DNA of 60,197 bases, from the NCBI GenBank assembly GCA_024680915.1, contig JAILBN010000070.1, positions 1-60,197 of the forward strand, read 5' to 3'. Both the position numbers and the translations under genes were made by a program. This DNA comes from Treponemataceae bacterium. Its GTDB lineage: Bacteria; Spirochaetota; Spirochaetia; Treponematales; Treponemataceae. Shown in pieces: positions 16,870-25,764 of this stretch. Numbering within the stretch: the stretch's first letter is position 1; every line of letters starts with the position of its first letter. The notes below the pieces were generated by a model, which saw nothing but the letters and a program-made list of their open reading frames with translations, did no database searches and was not told the origin of the DNA.

Positions 16870-18036
16870 TTAGAGCTCAGGCAGTTTTTTCAGCCATTCC
16901 AGCATTTGTGCCGATGTAAGGATTTTAGTATCAGGCTTAGAGGCCACGTAGTCCAAGAAAGCTTTGAAAACTTCCCGCCTCTGGGCTGCATCCGCCTTTA
17001 TATTTGCTGGATCTTCATCCTCAAGATCATTCTTATCATATTTGTCAGAATAAATGTCGCTATGGAAGGCCAAGGGCCAGGGACAACGATTCCCATAATA
17101 GCGAAGGTCAAAGGAGTATTTCAGGACGGCCAGAGCATCCTCCTTATTCATAAAATACTCGAACCAAATATTCCAATCCACCCCGGTTATTTTTCCGCTT
17201 GCCTCATCAAACCAGGGATTAGCCTTTTTCATTCTTGCCCGGAAGCCTGGCTGAGTTCCATATTCCAGGCATTTATCATCAGGAGGAATAATCATGACGT
17301 AACAGGGAAGAATCCAAAGGCCGGGATGCTTTCCTATCAGAGGCTCAGAATGGTCAAAAAAGTTCTCGGCCACCCAATTCTCACTGAAGCATCCCTCATC
17401 AAGAGTATAGGGCCAAAAGAAGTTACTTCCGTCCTGATCAGGCTCCCAGCCCTCCTCTGTGGCAGCTTCGTATTCAATACCAAGCTCCTCCAGAGCTGAG
17501 AACAGACCGTCATTATACTCCAGGAAGGGAGTCCTGTGACCAATTATCTCAGAGGCTTTTATCCCTAAGCCATACTGAGATTCGTGCTCTTTTACATTCT
17601 CATTCCAAGGCTTGGAGACAGTATCACAAAACTTTTCTATCTCAGCTATCCACTGCTCTTTTGTCAGGATAGGCTTTCTTATGGTTTTACCATCCTCTTC
17701 TATAAAATCAAGGCCATGGGGATGGGAATAGGTATGGGAAGCAAACTCGAAGCCCTTCTCATAGGCTTGTCTACAGGCTTTTTTTACCAGGGAATCATCC
17801 TCGAACTGATTCTCTGCTATATTGTTGCCCTTAAGATATATGGTACCAGATGCACCATGACTGCTTAGCTCTTCTGTAATAAAGTGAAGGCCTCCTTCAG
17901 CCCCTGAAGCAGGAAGTCCGGAATAAGTATTATCATCAAAGGTAAAGGAAATAAGCTGAGGAAGCTCCTTTGCCTTCAAGCCGTATGGCGGCAGAGAAGA
18001 AGCCTTCCGACTGATTCTATCAATCTTCTTTTTCAT
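16870..18036 (-). CDS. Polysaccharide deacetylase-like (NodB-homology) protein
   Basis: The 388-residue protein contains the carbohydrate esterase 4 signatures. ISFTFDD (Asp34, Asp35) supplies the catalytic and metal-binding acids, and FASHTYSHPHG (His101, His105) supplies the metal-binding histidines. A later segment IIGHRTPFLEYND replaces the usual R-PPYG-type motif. There is no signal peptide, unusual for enzymes that act on peptidoglycan, so an intracellular sugar substrate is likely. It is longer than a minimal NodB domain because of a C-terminal extension. It is the last gene of the leftward arm of the second glycan locus, 15 bp after the phosphatase gene. De-N-acetylation or de-O-acetylation of an imported oligosaccharide is inferred, not shown. 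Confidence 0.75.
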   Translation of the reverse strand: MKKKIDRISRKASSLPPYGLKAKELPQLISFTFDDNTYSGLPASGAEGGLHFITEELSSHGASGTIYLKGNNIAENQFEDDSLVKKACRQAYEKGFEFASHTYSHPHGLDFIEEDGKTIRKPILTKEQWIAEIEKFCDTVSKPWNENVKEHESQYGLGIKASEIIGHRTPFLEYNDGLFSALEELGIEYEAATEEGWEPDQDGSNFFWPYTLDEGCFSENWVAENFFDHSEPLIGKHPGLWILPCYVMIIPPDDKCLEYGTQPGFRARMKKANPWFDEASGKITGVDWNIWFEYFMNKEDALAVLKYSFDLRYYGNRCPWPLAFHSDIYSDKYDKNDLEDEDPANIKADAAQRREVFKAFLDYVASKPDTKILTSAQMLEWLKKLPEL

Positions 18037-18051
18037 AATTCATAACCTCTT

Positions 18052-18735
18052 TCAGTCTTCATATAATGTCATCTTCTCATAGGGAAGATGGGAATAATTG
18101 TTTATATAGTCCACTTCGGCGGCGGTATATGTCCCCTGCCGCCCCTTGATGTTTATCTTTGTAATGGCCGTCATATCCATGGGATAATGAACCACAAACT
18201 GCCAGAAAGGAATGTTCAGAAGGTGGGATACAAGGGCACAGGAAATTCCTCCATGACAGAAAAAAGCAAGATCCTGGTCAAAAGCCCTGTCAATTCTGTA
18301 GAGTTGCCCTTGTCGGACGTAACCATGCTGCTCAAGGAAAGAGTCAAAGAAGCGGCATCTCTCCTCCACATCATCAAGGATACGGTCATGACTCACCCAG
18401 GGATCATTTTTCCAGCTATCTCCAGCAGGATAAGAATGCCTTTCTTTTATCATTCTTTCTGTAATTGACCAAGGACTGTCAGTAGAATAGGCATCCCCGG
18501 ACTTGTCCCCCCATTCTATTTCTCTTAGCCAGGGGGTCTCAATCAAATCATTTCGCAGCTTGCTGAAGCAGATACGAGCCGTCTGAGAAGCCCTTCCCAT
18601 GGGAGAATGATGAATCTCTGCAAAGGGAATATCGAAAAGTCTGTCAGCCAAAAGCTCTGCCTGCTCCACCCCTTTTTCTGTCAGAGAATCGGAATCGTAA
18701 TCAGGCTCACCATGCCTTATAAAATATAGTCGCAT
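18052..18735 (-). CDS. Histidine phosphatase-family protein
   Basis: The 227-residue protein starts MRLYFIRHGEPDYDSDSLTEKG, with the catalytic RHG motif at residues 7-9 of the phosphoglycerate mutase/histidine phosphatase branch. HHSPMGRASQTA provides the second conserved arginine, and FFCHGGISCALV the distal catalytic histidine. It probably removes phosphate from a small phosphorylated metabolite or sugar in the cytoplasm. It sits between the LacI regulator and the deacetylase-like gene, with 15 bp to the latter, so the two are probably translated from one message. Confidence 0.82.
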   Translation of the reverse strand: MRLYFIRHGEPDYDSDSLTEKGVEQAELLADRLFDIPFAEIHHSPMGRASQTARICFSKLRNDLIETPWLREIEWGDKSGDAYSTDSPWSITERMIKERHSYPAGDSWKNDPWVSHDRILDDVEERCRFFDSFLEQHGYVRQGQLYRIDRAFDQDLAFFCHGGISCALVSHLLNIPFWQFVVHYPMDMTAITKINIKGRQGTYTAAEVDYINNYSHLPYEKMTLYED

Positions 18736-18806
18736 AATAACTCCTAAAAGCCTATATAGAGTGAGAAAAGTTTAATATCTGAAGAGATTTTACAGGGAAA
18801 GAATTA

Positions 18807-19808
18807 TCAGACGGAATTTCTTATTACAAGCTGAGGCTCGTAGACCATGCGCTCAATACCTTCGGCACTTCCATTCTCAAGGACACGGACTATAGTCTCG
18901 TAGGCATTACGGCCTATCTGAACAAGAGGCTGTCTTACAGTGGTCAATGGTGGTGACAATAGAGCTGAGGATATTATGTCGTCATAGCCTATTATGGAAA
19001 GCTGCTCTGGAATCTTTACTCCCTGATTCCTTGCCTCAAGCATAATACCTGTGGCGACCACATCACCTGCGGCACAGAAAATACCGTCCACATCATTTGT
19101 AAGCCGGGACATACGCTTGAAAACAATAAGCCCTTCCTCAAAGTAATAGTCAGAGATACGGTACTCCTTATCCTCGGAAAAGGATAGTCCGTAGTCCTCC
19201 ACGGCCTTGAGGAAGCCTCGCTTACGCTCAGACTGAGAAAGTCCCAGGTTACCGCCGTCACCGAGCACAATTGAAAGATTCTTGCGGCCTGACTTTATCA
19301 GATGCTCCGTAGCGATATAGGCGCCCTTAAAGTTATCAAGCTTAACCTCCAGAGCCCCGGGTGCATCCTCGTCTATAACCATGAGAGGAACTCCATTGCT
19401 TTTGTAAAGCTCCACGATACTCTCAGAAACGCCTATGCTCATAAGGATGACGCCATCAGCCCTTTTACTGTACACAATGTCAGAAAGAACCTTCTCATGC
19501 TGTCCCAAGGTAGAGAAAAGAGTAATGGTATAGGTGCTTTTCATTGAATTTATGCTTTGCTCTATACCCTTAAGGATCTCCATCTCGAAAGTACTGGAAA
19601 AGAAGGTTGCCACTATAGCTATAGTATTGGTCTTTCCCCTCACAAGACTACGGGCAAGGTAGTTGGGGTGATAGTCAAGCTCTTTTATAGCCTTGAAAAC
19701 CTTTTCCTTTGTCTCCGGACTTATTTCCGGCCTGTCATGTATAGCCCAGGAAACAGTGGTATGGGAGACTCCGGCTCTTTTAGCGACATCAAGTATAGTA
19801 ACACGCAT
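18807..19808 (-). CDS. LacI-family regulator of the second glycan locus
   Basis: The 333-residue protein has a LacI DNA-binding head (VTILDVAKRAGVSHTTVSWAIHDRPEIS, about residues 3-30) with Trp where most family members have Arg after TVS. The hinge is YHPNYLARSLVRGKTNTIAIV. The effector domain ends LTTVRQPLVQIGRNAYETIVRVLENG. It lies in the leftward gene row, about 100 bp after the anchored TIM-barrel gene. It is the best candidate to bind the four ACGT-centred palindromes between the divergent arms of this locus. No such palindrome is visible upstream of its own start. Confidence 0.85.
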   Translation of the reverse strand: MRVTILDVAKRAGVSHTTVSWAIHDRPEISPETKEKVFKAIKELDYHPNYLARSLVRGKTNTIAIVATFFSSTFEMEILKGIEQSINSMKSTYTITLFSTLGQHEKVLSDIVYSKRADGVILMSIGVSESIVELYKSNGVPLMVIDEDAPGALEVKLDNFKGAYIATEHLIKSGRKNLSIVLGDGGNLGLSQSERKRGFLKAVEDYGLSFSEDKEYRISDYYFEEGLIVFKRMSRLTNDVDGIFCAAGDVVATGIMLEARNQGVKIPEQLSIIGYDDIISSALLSPPLTTVRQPLVQIGRNAYETIVRVLENGSAEGIERMVYEPQLVIRNSV

Positions 19809-19909
19809 AGCAATCCTTGTATAAAAAAGTTCAGCCTTTATATTAGAATAGTACTGGATAAAAGTATAAGATTCTAGAGCTTATTCCAGTTTCCTTCCTT
19901 ACCTTCCCT

Positions 19910-20845
19910 TTATTCCTCCAGATTTATTACCTCCCTTAAAGAAAAATCAACCCAGATAATTCCAAGGTTCTGGTTATCAGCCAGGTCCTTTGAAAGATAT
20001 TCTCCCAGCTGGGCCTCAGGCTTATCGAATTTACTCCATATCCTCTTGTCAGCCTGGTAGCCTATCTGATACATAACCGTATTCGGGGCAAAATGCTCAG
20101 CCCAGGAATCAAACTCATACTTCATGGACTGAAGGGACTTGTGCCCCTGGCTATCGTTAACAAAAATCATATCTGATCTATAGGTGGGAGGAAGCCATTC
20201 CTCATCCCAATGCTTGACGAAATAATTGAAGCGCCTGTCGACTTTTTTTATCTTCTTGTCTATCTGCTCTGCTATCTCATCGGTCAGTGGCACTCCATAG
20301 CCATCGGTTCCTCCTGGATGATACCACTCCACGTCTATACCAAAGCCCTTTACGCACTTATGATTCTTGTAGTGGCTCATCACCGCACCGGCGAGCTCTA
20401 CGATATCCGCATCCCCTGGCTCCACCTGCAGCCAAACAGAATACCCCTTCTCGTCAGCCATCTTAAGAAAATCTTCGTTCATATCCATGGGAAAATCCGT
20501 GACATACTCGATTTTCTTATCAATTGGGAAATTCAGGACACACTGCTTTTTGGCTCCGTTCCCCTCCACATAGCCTACAATCCATATATAGCTGCCGGAG
20601 CTGCCTTCAAAAGAAGACTGCATGTGGGCAGCATACTTGTCCCACTCCTCAACGGTGGGAAAGGGTTCTATACCGTAAGTAGAACATCTGACACCCGCAT
20701 AGGCGACAGGAACAGTCTTAGGAGGAAGAACCGTCTTACCAGACAAATTAAATACAAGCAAAGTAATAACTCCAAAAATGATTACAAAAGCAGCTGTGCT
20801 TATCCAAATGAATTTCCTTTTTTTTATCTTTTTTTCATCTTCCAT
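19910..20845 (-). CDS. Membrane-anchored TIM-barrel-like protein, putative glycosidase
   Basis: The protein has a positively charged start, one membrane segment (about residues 13-32) and a mature domain of about 270 residues outside the membrane. The repeated strand-helix pattern (VAYAGVRCSTYGIEPFP, YSVWLQVEPGDADIVELA, CVKGFGIDVEWYHPGG, LGIIWVDFSL) fits a beta/alpha barrel. The D-V-E of GFGIDVEWY, near residue 172, resembles the catalytic strand of GH18-like hydrolases. The start at 20845 (ATG) is preferred over the TTG at 20854 because GGAGG lies only three bases before the TTG. It overlaps the upstream gene by 11 bp. I do not recognise the family with certainty; a surface-bound hydrolase for the transporter's ligand is an inference. 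Confidence 0.6.
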   Translation of the reverse strand: MEDEKKIKKRKFIWISTAAFVIIFGVITLLVFNLSGKTVLPPKTVPVAYAGVRCSTYGIEPFPTVEEWDKYAAHMQSSFEGSSGSYIWIVGYVEGNGAKKQCVLNFPIDKKIEYVTDFPMDMNEDFLKMADEKGYSVWLQVEPGDADIVELAGAVMSHYKNHKCVKGFGIDVEWYHPGGTDGYGVPLTDEIAEQIDKKIKKVDRRFNYFVKHWDEEWLPPTYRSDMIFVNDSQGHKSLQSMKYEFDSWAEHFAPNTVMYQIGYQADKRIWSKFDKPEAQLGEYLSKDLADNQNLGIIWVDFSLREVINLEE

Positions 20846-21797
20846 ATCTTTCAAGCTCCTCCTTTATTATTCTTAAGCTTTCAGGAGATTTCTCTATATC
20901 ACTCCATTGATAGAAGGAAAGTCCTCCTGTGGAAAAAGCCAGGGCTGTCCTCATAGCCTCCCTGAACTCCTCCCTTGAAAGTAGCTCCTTTCTGTAAAGC
21001 TCCTTTACCTGAACTGAAGGGATCACAGGAATGCTGTCTTTAATATAAGCACGATGGTTCTGTAAAACTTCTCCAATGTAAGAAGGGGCTTGGTGAATCA
21101 TATGATGGTAGGTCATGGGAGCAAGAAAATCCACAATCTCACTCAGGGCACGCAAGTCCTGACCAAGGACAGTTTCAAGTGCGCCACCGGAACCGCCATC
21201 AAACATATCAGTCTTCCAGGGCACAATATGAACTCCCGTCCTTAGAGAGGCCTTTACTGATTTCGCAGCCGCCACACAATTACTTACAGCCTGAGTAACG
21301 ACTTTCATACGCCACTCTGCTTCTGAAGTATGGGCTTCCATAGCTTTTCTACAACGCAAGCAATAACAGGTTTTCTTCAGGGCAGAAGAGGGCGTATCAG
21401 GAAGAACCATCTCCCAGAACAGAAAAAACCTCGCAAAATCAAAGGTAAGATAATCGACGTCTAAAGACGCGTCTTTTTTTATGCGCTCATACACTGAAGA
21501 AAGATATTTTTCATCCGTAGGGCACACAAAACGCACCCAATCGTCAACGGCGGCTGTACCGTCGCGGAACAAAGCTTTGTCGTATGTCGCACCATGGGAA
21601 ATCTCTGCCTCTGAGGGAGCCAGGAAAACAGGCTCTACAAGGCTGACCTTCATTCCAGCCTCGTGGATTTTCCCAAGGAAGGTCATGTCAGCCAAGCATT
21701 CCCGACCTGTCATAATTGTGTCAAAGCCTATATCTGTCCATGTTCTCACAGTAGCTTCTATATCCTTGGGGACAGAATAAATCTTTACAGCGAACAT
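20835..21797 (-). CDS. Cytoplasmic TIM-barrel-like protein of unknown function
   Basis: The 320-residue protein has no signal peptide. Strand-like segments at regular spacing (FAVKIYSVP, FDTIMTGRE, MKVSLVEPVF, VDYLTFDFARFF, LRTGVHIVPW, VDFLAPMTYHHM, VIPSVQV, GLSFYQWSD) indicate a beta/alpha barrel. The DFARFF and PMTYHH segments recall uncharacterised glycosidase-like families. A CYCLRCRKAM segment near residue 170 could bind a metal. Its start overlaps the stop of the second permease gene by one base and its end overlaps the anchored barrel gene, so it is tightly embedded in the transporter operon. It is probably an intracellular hydrolase or isomerase for the imported sugar; the reaction is unknown. 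Confidence 0.6.
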   Translation of the reverse strand: MFAVKIYSVPKDIEATVRTWTDIGFDTIMTGRECLADMTFLGKIHEAGMKVSLVEPVFLAPSEAEISHGATYDKALFRDGTAAVDDWVRFVCPTDEKYLSSVYERIKKDASLDVDYLTFDFARFFLFWEMVLPDTPSSALKKTCYCLRCRKAMEAHTSEAEWRMKVVTQAVSNCVAAAKSVKASLRTGVHIVPWKTDMFDGGSGGALETVLGQDLRALSEIVDFLAPMTYHHMIHQAPSYIGEVLQNHRAYIKDSIPVIPSVQVKELYRKELLSREEFREAMRTALAFSTGGLSFYQWSDIEKSPESLRIIKEELERYGR

Positions 21798-22828
21798 TAT
21801 CCCTTAACTCCTGAAACAACAGTTCCTTGAATAAAATATCTCTGGAAGAAGAAGAAAAGAAGGACAGGAGGAACCAACATAACCATGGTGGCAGCTCCCT
21901 TTATTCCGCTGTTATTGAAATAGAGGGCATCAAAGGACTGAAGCCCAAGGGATACTGTAAATAATTCCCTGCTCTGTATATAAATAAGCGAATAAAAGTA
22001 CTCATTCCACCAGTAAACCGCAGAGTTAAGGGTAATGGTTATGAGGACGGCCGTACACTGAGGAATTATTACATAAAGAAGATTACGGAAGGGACCACAT
22101 CCGTCCATTTTCGCTGCTTCATCAAGCTCAATGGGCAGTCCCATCATGAACTGGCGGATAAGGAAGACGTTCCAGGCACTGGCAGCAAAGAAGGATGCCA
22201 CCGTAAGAGGAAGATAGGTATCATACCAACCCAGCCATTTATATATAAGGAAACTAGGAATAAGCGAGACCTGAGCGGGAAGCATCATAGTAGCAAGAAG
22301 TACCATGAAAAGAATGTTCCGCCCTTTGAAAGCGAAACGGGCAAAACCGTAGGCAACAAGAGTAGACGAAAGGACAGCGCCGAATGTGGATATAACGAGA
22401 ATCAGCAGAGTGTTTCCGATATATCGGGCAAAATCGGCTTTCTGGAGGGCTTCCGGAAAGTTGGACCAGTTGAACTTTACTGTACGGACTCTCTGATCAG
22501 GCGTCGCGGGAGCCGCAAGATAAGTCTCCGAAGGATTATTAGGATCAGCGTATACCCACTGCTTATCCTGTTTTCCTGTATGAGCAAGCTGCATTTCCTT
22601 GCCATCAATTTCTATATGAAAAAGGTCGCACTCCTGTCCGTTTATTTCCACCTTCTTTCCTTCGATAGGAACAAGGGATGCTGGCATTGTCTTTATAACT
22701 TTTTTTGATGACAGAGAAGAGCATGCCATAGAAAGGACCGGATAAACAATTCCTATTCCGAATATTATCAAAAGGATAGTTACAATTACCTTTCCTCGTG
22801 TTTCAATCGCTTGTTTTGTCTGATTCAT
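21797..22828 (-). CDS. Sugar ABC transporter permease, MalG type, with enlarged first external loop
   Basis: The 343-residue permease has a C-terminal five-segment core and the EAA loop ELDEAAKMDGCGPFRNLLYVIIPQ. Between the first membrane segment (about 14-34) and the second lies an unusually large extracytoplasmic stretch (about residues 45-125). It contains IEGKKVEINGQECDLFHIEIDGK, roughly 60 residues more than in standard MalG-type permeases. This loop form is known in some sugar permeases of spirochaetes and Firmicutes and may contact the binding protein. The gene overlaps both neighbours by a few bases. No ATPase gene is nearby. Confidence 0.85.
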   Translation of the reverse strand: MNQTKQAIETRGKVIVTILLIIFGIGIVYPVLSMACSSLSSKKVIKTMPASLVPIEGKKVEINGQECDLFHIEIDGKEMQLAHTGKQDKQWVYADPNNPSETYLAAPATPDQRVRTVKFNWSNFPEALQKADFARYIGNTLLILVISTFGAVLSSTLVAYGFARFAFKGRNILFMVLLATMMLPAQVSLIPSFLIYKWLGWYDTYLPLTVASFFAASAWNVFLIRQFMMGLPIELDEAAKMDGCGPFRNLLYVIIPQCTAVLITITLNSAVYWWNEYFYSLIYIQSRELFTVSLGLQSFDALYFNNSGIKGAATMVMLVPPVLLFFFFQRYFIQGTVVSGVKG

Positions 22829-23733
22829 TTTTTTACTTCTCCTTCATAGAATACCCACAGCTCTGAACTCTTGAATACCACAAGTGTGAGCAGAAGTACG
22901 ATTACGAACAGTACCCAGGCAAGAGCCGACGCATAGCCCATGGACTGATACTTAAAGGCGTTGTTGTAAAGGTAAAGGTTGTAGAACATCGTTGATTCCG
23001 CCGGACCACCTTTTGTAAGAATCATAGGTTCCGCGAAAATCTGGAAGGCACCAATGATTCCCATGATAAGCTGGAAGAAAAGAATCGGCGTCATCTGTGG
23101 AATCGTTATATGAATCATCTTCTTGAACTTACCGCAGCCATCAAGCTCTGCGGCTTCGTAGAGAGACGAGGGTATAGACTGAAGGCCGGACAAGTAAATA
23201 ATCATTCCGCCGCCGCAACCCCATACCGTAAGGAAAAGAAAGCAGTAAAGAGTATATTTCGGGTCGTTTAGCCAAAGAGGCCCTTTCAACCCTACACTTC
23301 TCAAAAGATAATTGATAATACCATATTGATCATCGAAAAGTCCTCGCCAAAGCATGGCGACAACGACACCAGATATCATAGCAGGCAGATAGAAAAGGGT
23401 CCGCCAGAAATTCATGAGCCTTATCTTAGTATTCAAAAGACAAGCTAGGAAAAAGCCAGCAATAATACTAAGTGGTATCGACATAAAGGCAAATTTGAAA
23501 GTTATTCCAAGACTGTTCAGAACCTTAGGATCCTTGAAAAGCTTGGCATAATTCCCAAGACCGACCCAAACAGGGCTGCTCCTTCCGTTGTATTCAGTGA
23601 ATGACAGGAAGAGAGACGCAAGCATCGGTCCCAGTGTGAAACATAAAAAACCTATAATCCAAGGTGTTATAAAAAGCCATCCCCAACGGGCATATTTGAC
23701 AGACTGGGGGACTATTTTCTTTCCCAAAGCCAT
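22825..23733 (-). CDS. Sugar ABC transporter permease, MalF/UgpA type
   Basis: The 302-residue permease shows six membrane segments and the EAA loop LYEAAELDGCGKFKKMIHITIPQMTPIL. It starts WGWLFITPWIIGFLCFTLGPMLASL, the usual opening of short MalF/UgpA-like subunits. It pairs with the MalG-type protein whose start overlaps its stop by four bases. Upstream it is separated from the binding-protein gene by 228 bp holding a structured repeat and two hairpins. It forms the channel for the ligand bound by the neighbouring lipoprotein. Confidence 0.87.
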   Translation of the reverse strand: MALGKKIVPQSVKYARWGWLFITPWIIGFLCFTLGPMLASLFLSFTEYNGRSSPVWVGLGNYAKLFKDPKVLNSLGITFKFAFMSIPLSIIAGFFLACLLNTKIRLMNFWRTLFYLPAMISGVVVAMLWRGLFDDQYGIINYLLRSVGLKGPLWLNDPKYTLYCFLFLTVWGCGGGMIIYLSGLQSIPSSLYEAAELDGCGKFKKMIHITIPQMTPILFFQLIMGIIGAFQIFAEPMILTKGGPAESTMFYNLYLYNNAFKYQSMGYASALAWVLFVIVLLLTLVVFKSSELWVFYEGEVKK

Positions 23734-23796
23734 ACAGCCTCCTAAAAAACATCAATTTGATGAAATAACAGTTTCTCTTTTTACATAATTCCTTGG

Positions 23797-23898
23797 TAGT
23801 ACTATCGCCGACACTCCCTACAAGCACAGCTAGTACTGTTCAGTTCGGGCAACACGGATGTTGCCCGAACGACGGGCCTTGTCGGCTACGTACCGCAA
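23797..23898. repeat. Palindromic intergenic repeat, copy 2
   Basis: This is the second copy of the element at 1539-1650, with the same block order. Here the central stem is perfect (GTTCGGGCAAC and GTTGCCCGAAC, 23843-23870). The outer parts GCCGACA and TGTCGGC are also inverted, so almost the whole unit can fold into a cruciform. It lies between the binding-protein and permease genes. Confidence 0.65.
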
Positions 23899-23903
23899 GG
23901 GCA

Positions 23904-23933
23904 CTGATATTCTAAAAGCATTCAGAATATCAG
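23904..23933 (-). ncRNA. Stem-loop after binding-protein gene
   Basis: A perfect 10-bp stem, CTGATATTCT and AGAATATCAG, with a 10-base loop lies 28 bases after the binding-protein stop codon. Its position mirrors the hairpin in the galactan operon. A role in protecting the upstream message or damping read-through into the permease genes is inferred. Confidence 0.6.
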
Positions 23934-23961
23934 CTTATTTTATGCTTGCTATTTTTTATTC

Positions 23962-25422
23962 TTATTTATTTTTTGATGCCCAATATTCATCCAAGTAACC
24001 CTGAACTTCAGTGTTCAGATCCTCAGCGAGCTGATCAGTTGTTTCATAAAGTCCTGAAATAACATTGTTCATAGCATTCTCCATGGCGTCCCAAACTTTT
24101 GTATAATTAGGAACCCAGGACTCGTTGTTAGGATTGTCAGCGTATTTTCCGGCCTCAAGGAAGACTTCCCAATTGATGTCAGGGCGCGGATACTGGTTCC
24201 AAAGATACTCACCATCCTCGCCTTTTACACCGTTCTTCTGCTCTTCAATCCACTTGTCCTGGAACTGTTTCATAGCAGGAATACCGCCGTAGTTTTTGTT
24301 GAGCTTATAGTAGATTTCTGGTGAGAAAAGCCATTTATATACTTCCCAAGCTTGATCATGATGCTTTCCGCTCTTACACATAACGAAGGTGTCTTCGTTT
24401 GTTGCAGAAACAACATGACCGTTCAAAGAAGGAATAGCAGCAACGTTCCAGTTGAAGTTTGCATCCCATCCTTCATAAGCGTAGCTCATCCATGAGAAAA
24501 TTTCCCACATAGCACACTTGTTCGAACCAAGAGGATCGTTATCACCGAACAGTGATGTTCCCATATTTGAGGTGGTTACAGGGCGTATACAGTGCTTGTA
24601 GATCATGTTCTCAAGCTCTTTGAAACCGGCTTTCCATTCTTTAGTGTTCATTTTTGCAGTCTTAAAGTCATCGGACATACCAAGAGCTACAGATTTTCCG
24701 TTATCGTCAAAGAATTTTCCAATAAAGGCGCGCCAAGGTGCCCAGTCTGTTCCGTCGTAACCATACTGAGCAACACTATACATATCAAAGCCAGCATCAT
24801 TCGGGGTAAGACCGTTCTGATCAAAGGTCATACGGCGAGCCTGATCATAAAGCTTCTCGTATGTCCAATCAGCCTTTCCCCACTCTGTAGGTGGATATTC
24901 GATTCCAGCCCGGTCAAAGATATCTGCGTTATAATACAGAACTGAAGGATAGAATCCGATAGGAAGACCTACAAGCTTTGCCTCGCCGTTTATATTGTAA
25001 CGGTTACTATCGATGAGGGCTTCATCATAAACAGAAAGATCAACATTATCCTTCTTAATGTACTGCTCAATATCCATCCATTCATCTATGAACTGTGAAA
25101 CACCCATAATTCCAACCGGACCTACGATATCCGGAGCCATGTCACCAGCTATAAGAGTTGTGAATTTTGTCGTGGCATCAGCATATTGCACTGTAAGGAA
25201 TTCAAGCTCTATTCCCTTTTCTTTACCAACTGTATCATTGAAGAGTTTCTGAATCTCTTCGTGAACAGCAATCTGAGATGGGTCAGTTCCTGTACCCATT
25301 CCAACCATCACCTGGACTTTAACATTCGCACTTTTCTTTCCATCCTTACTGCAGGCAACAAATGACAGCATCACACCAAGGGCCAGAACGAGCAATGCAC
25401 TTTTACGTAAAAGTTCTTTCAT
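23962..25422 (-). CDS. Sugar-binding lipoprotein of ABC transporter
   Basis: The 486-residue family 1 solute-binding protein has a lipoprotein signal (MKELLRKSALLVLALGVMLSFVAC, lipobox SFVAC with Cys24). Its mature part contains KVQVMVGMGTGTDPSQ, LVGLPIGFYPSVLYYNADIFDRAGIEYPP, FVMCKSGKHHDQAWEVYKWL and a C-terminal AMNNVISGLYET. It delivers an unknown sugar to the two adjacent permeases. It is the first gene of the leftward arm, preceded by AGGAGG. Codons 3-8 of the gene contain a perfect 16-bp palindrome that I interpret as an operator, so repression may also act inside the coding start. Confidence 0.88.
   Translation of the reverse strand: MKELLRKSALLVLALGVMLSFVACSKDGKKSANVKVQVMVGMGTGTDPSQIAVHEEIQKLFNDTVGKEKGIELEFLTVQYADATTKFTTLIAGDMAPDIVGPVGIMGVSQFIDEWMDIEQYIKKDNVDLSVYDEALIDSNRYNINGEAKLVGLPIGFYPSVLYYNADIFDRAGIEYPPTEWGKADWTYEKLYDQARRMTFDQNGLTPNDAGFDMYSVAQYGYDGTDWAPWRAFIGKFFDDNGKSVALGMSDDFKTAKMNTKEWKAGFKELENMIYKHCIRPVTTSNMGTSLFGDNDPLGSNKCAMWEIFSWMSYAYEGWDANFNWNVAAIPSLNGHVVSATNEDTFVMCKSGKHHDQAWEVYKWLFSPEIYYKLNKNYGGIPAMKQFQDKWIEEQKNGVKGEDGEYLWNQYPRPDINWEVFLEAGKYADNPNNESWVPNYTKVWDAMENAMNNVISGLYETTDQLAEDLNTEVQGYLDEYWASKNK
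25399..25414. promoter_or_regulatory. Operator O1 (within binding-protein gene)
   Basis: ACTTTTACGTAAAAGT is a perfect 16-bp palindrome with an even centre, of the form bound by LacI-family proteins. It lies within the first codons of the leftward binding-protein gene and defines the consensus for three further sites upstream. Confidence 0.7.
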
Positions 25423-25584
25423 ATATTCCTCCTTTTTTTCAGGGCAGACAAATAAACTTCTCCTTTTATTAATTTGCCAAACCCAATAAAGCTATAATAA
25501 TTTATTCCTTTGATTACATACAGTTGAAAGCATCAAAAGCTTTTTGTATAAAAAAAAGCTTCCTTACATTCAGGCTTTTTTTTC

Positions 25585-25600
25585 ACTTTCACGTTTTTAT
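25585..25600. promoter_or_regulatory. Operator O2 (leftward start site)
   Basis: ACTTTCACGTTTTTAT matches the O1 consensus closely only in the left half. It lies immediately downstream of the predicted leftward -10 region, where a repressor would block transcription initiation. Confidence 0.5.
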
Positions 25601-25627
25601 CCTGTATCCAAAAAAAAGATTTGTCAA
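25597..25627 (-). promoter_or_regulatory. Leftward promoter of the transporter arm
   Basis: TTGACA (25622-25627, leftward strand) is a perfect -35 element. The -10 is less clear: AGGATA or GGATAA, 18 to 19 bases further. The transcript would have a leader of roughly 170 bases before the binding-protein start. O2 overlaps the expected start and O3 lies just upstream of the -35. Confidence 0.5.
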
Positions 25628-25634
25628 GAAAAAT

Positions 25635-25650
25635 ATTTTTACGTGAAAGT
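25635..25650. promoter_or_regulatory. Operator O3
   Basis: ATTTTTACGTGAAAGT matches the perfect palindrome of O1 at 14 of 16 positions. It lies between the two divergent promoters, just upstream of the leftward -35 element. Confidence 0.65.
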
Positions 25651-25735
25651 TCAACAAGAAGTATCAAAACGCAAAATATCACACTCTATGCTACTCTATG
25701 CGTAATACTCCAAAGGAAAAGTTTTAAAAATTTAC

Positions 25736-25764
25736 TTGACGACAGAAAATAATCAATGTAATAA
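25736..25764 (+). promoter_or_regulatory. Rightward promoter of GH94/phosphohexomutase
   Basis: TTGACG (25736-25741), a 17-base spacer and TAATAA (25759-25764) form a good sigma-70-like promoter. The expected start, near 25771, falls inside operator O4. Confidence 0.7.
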
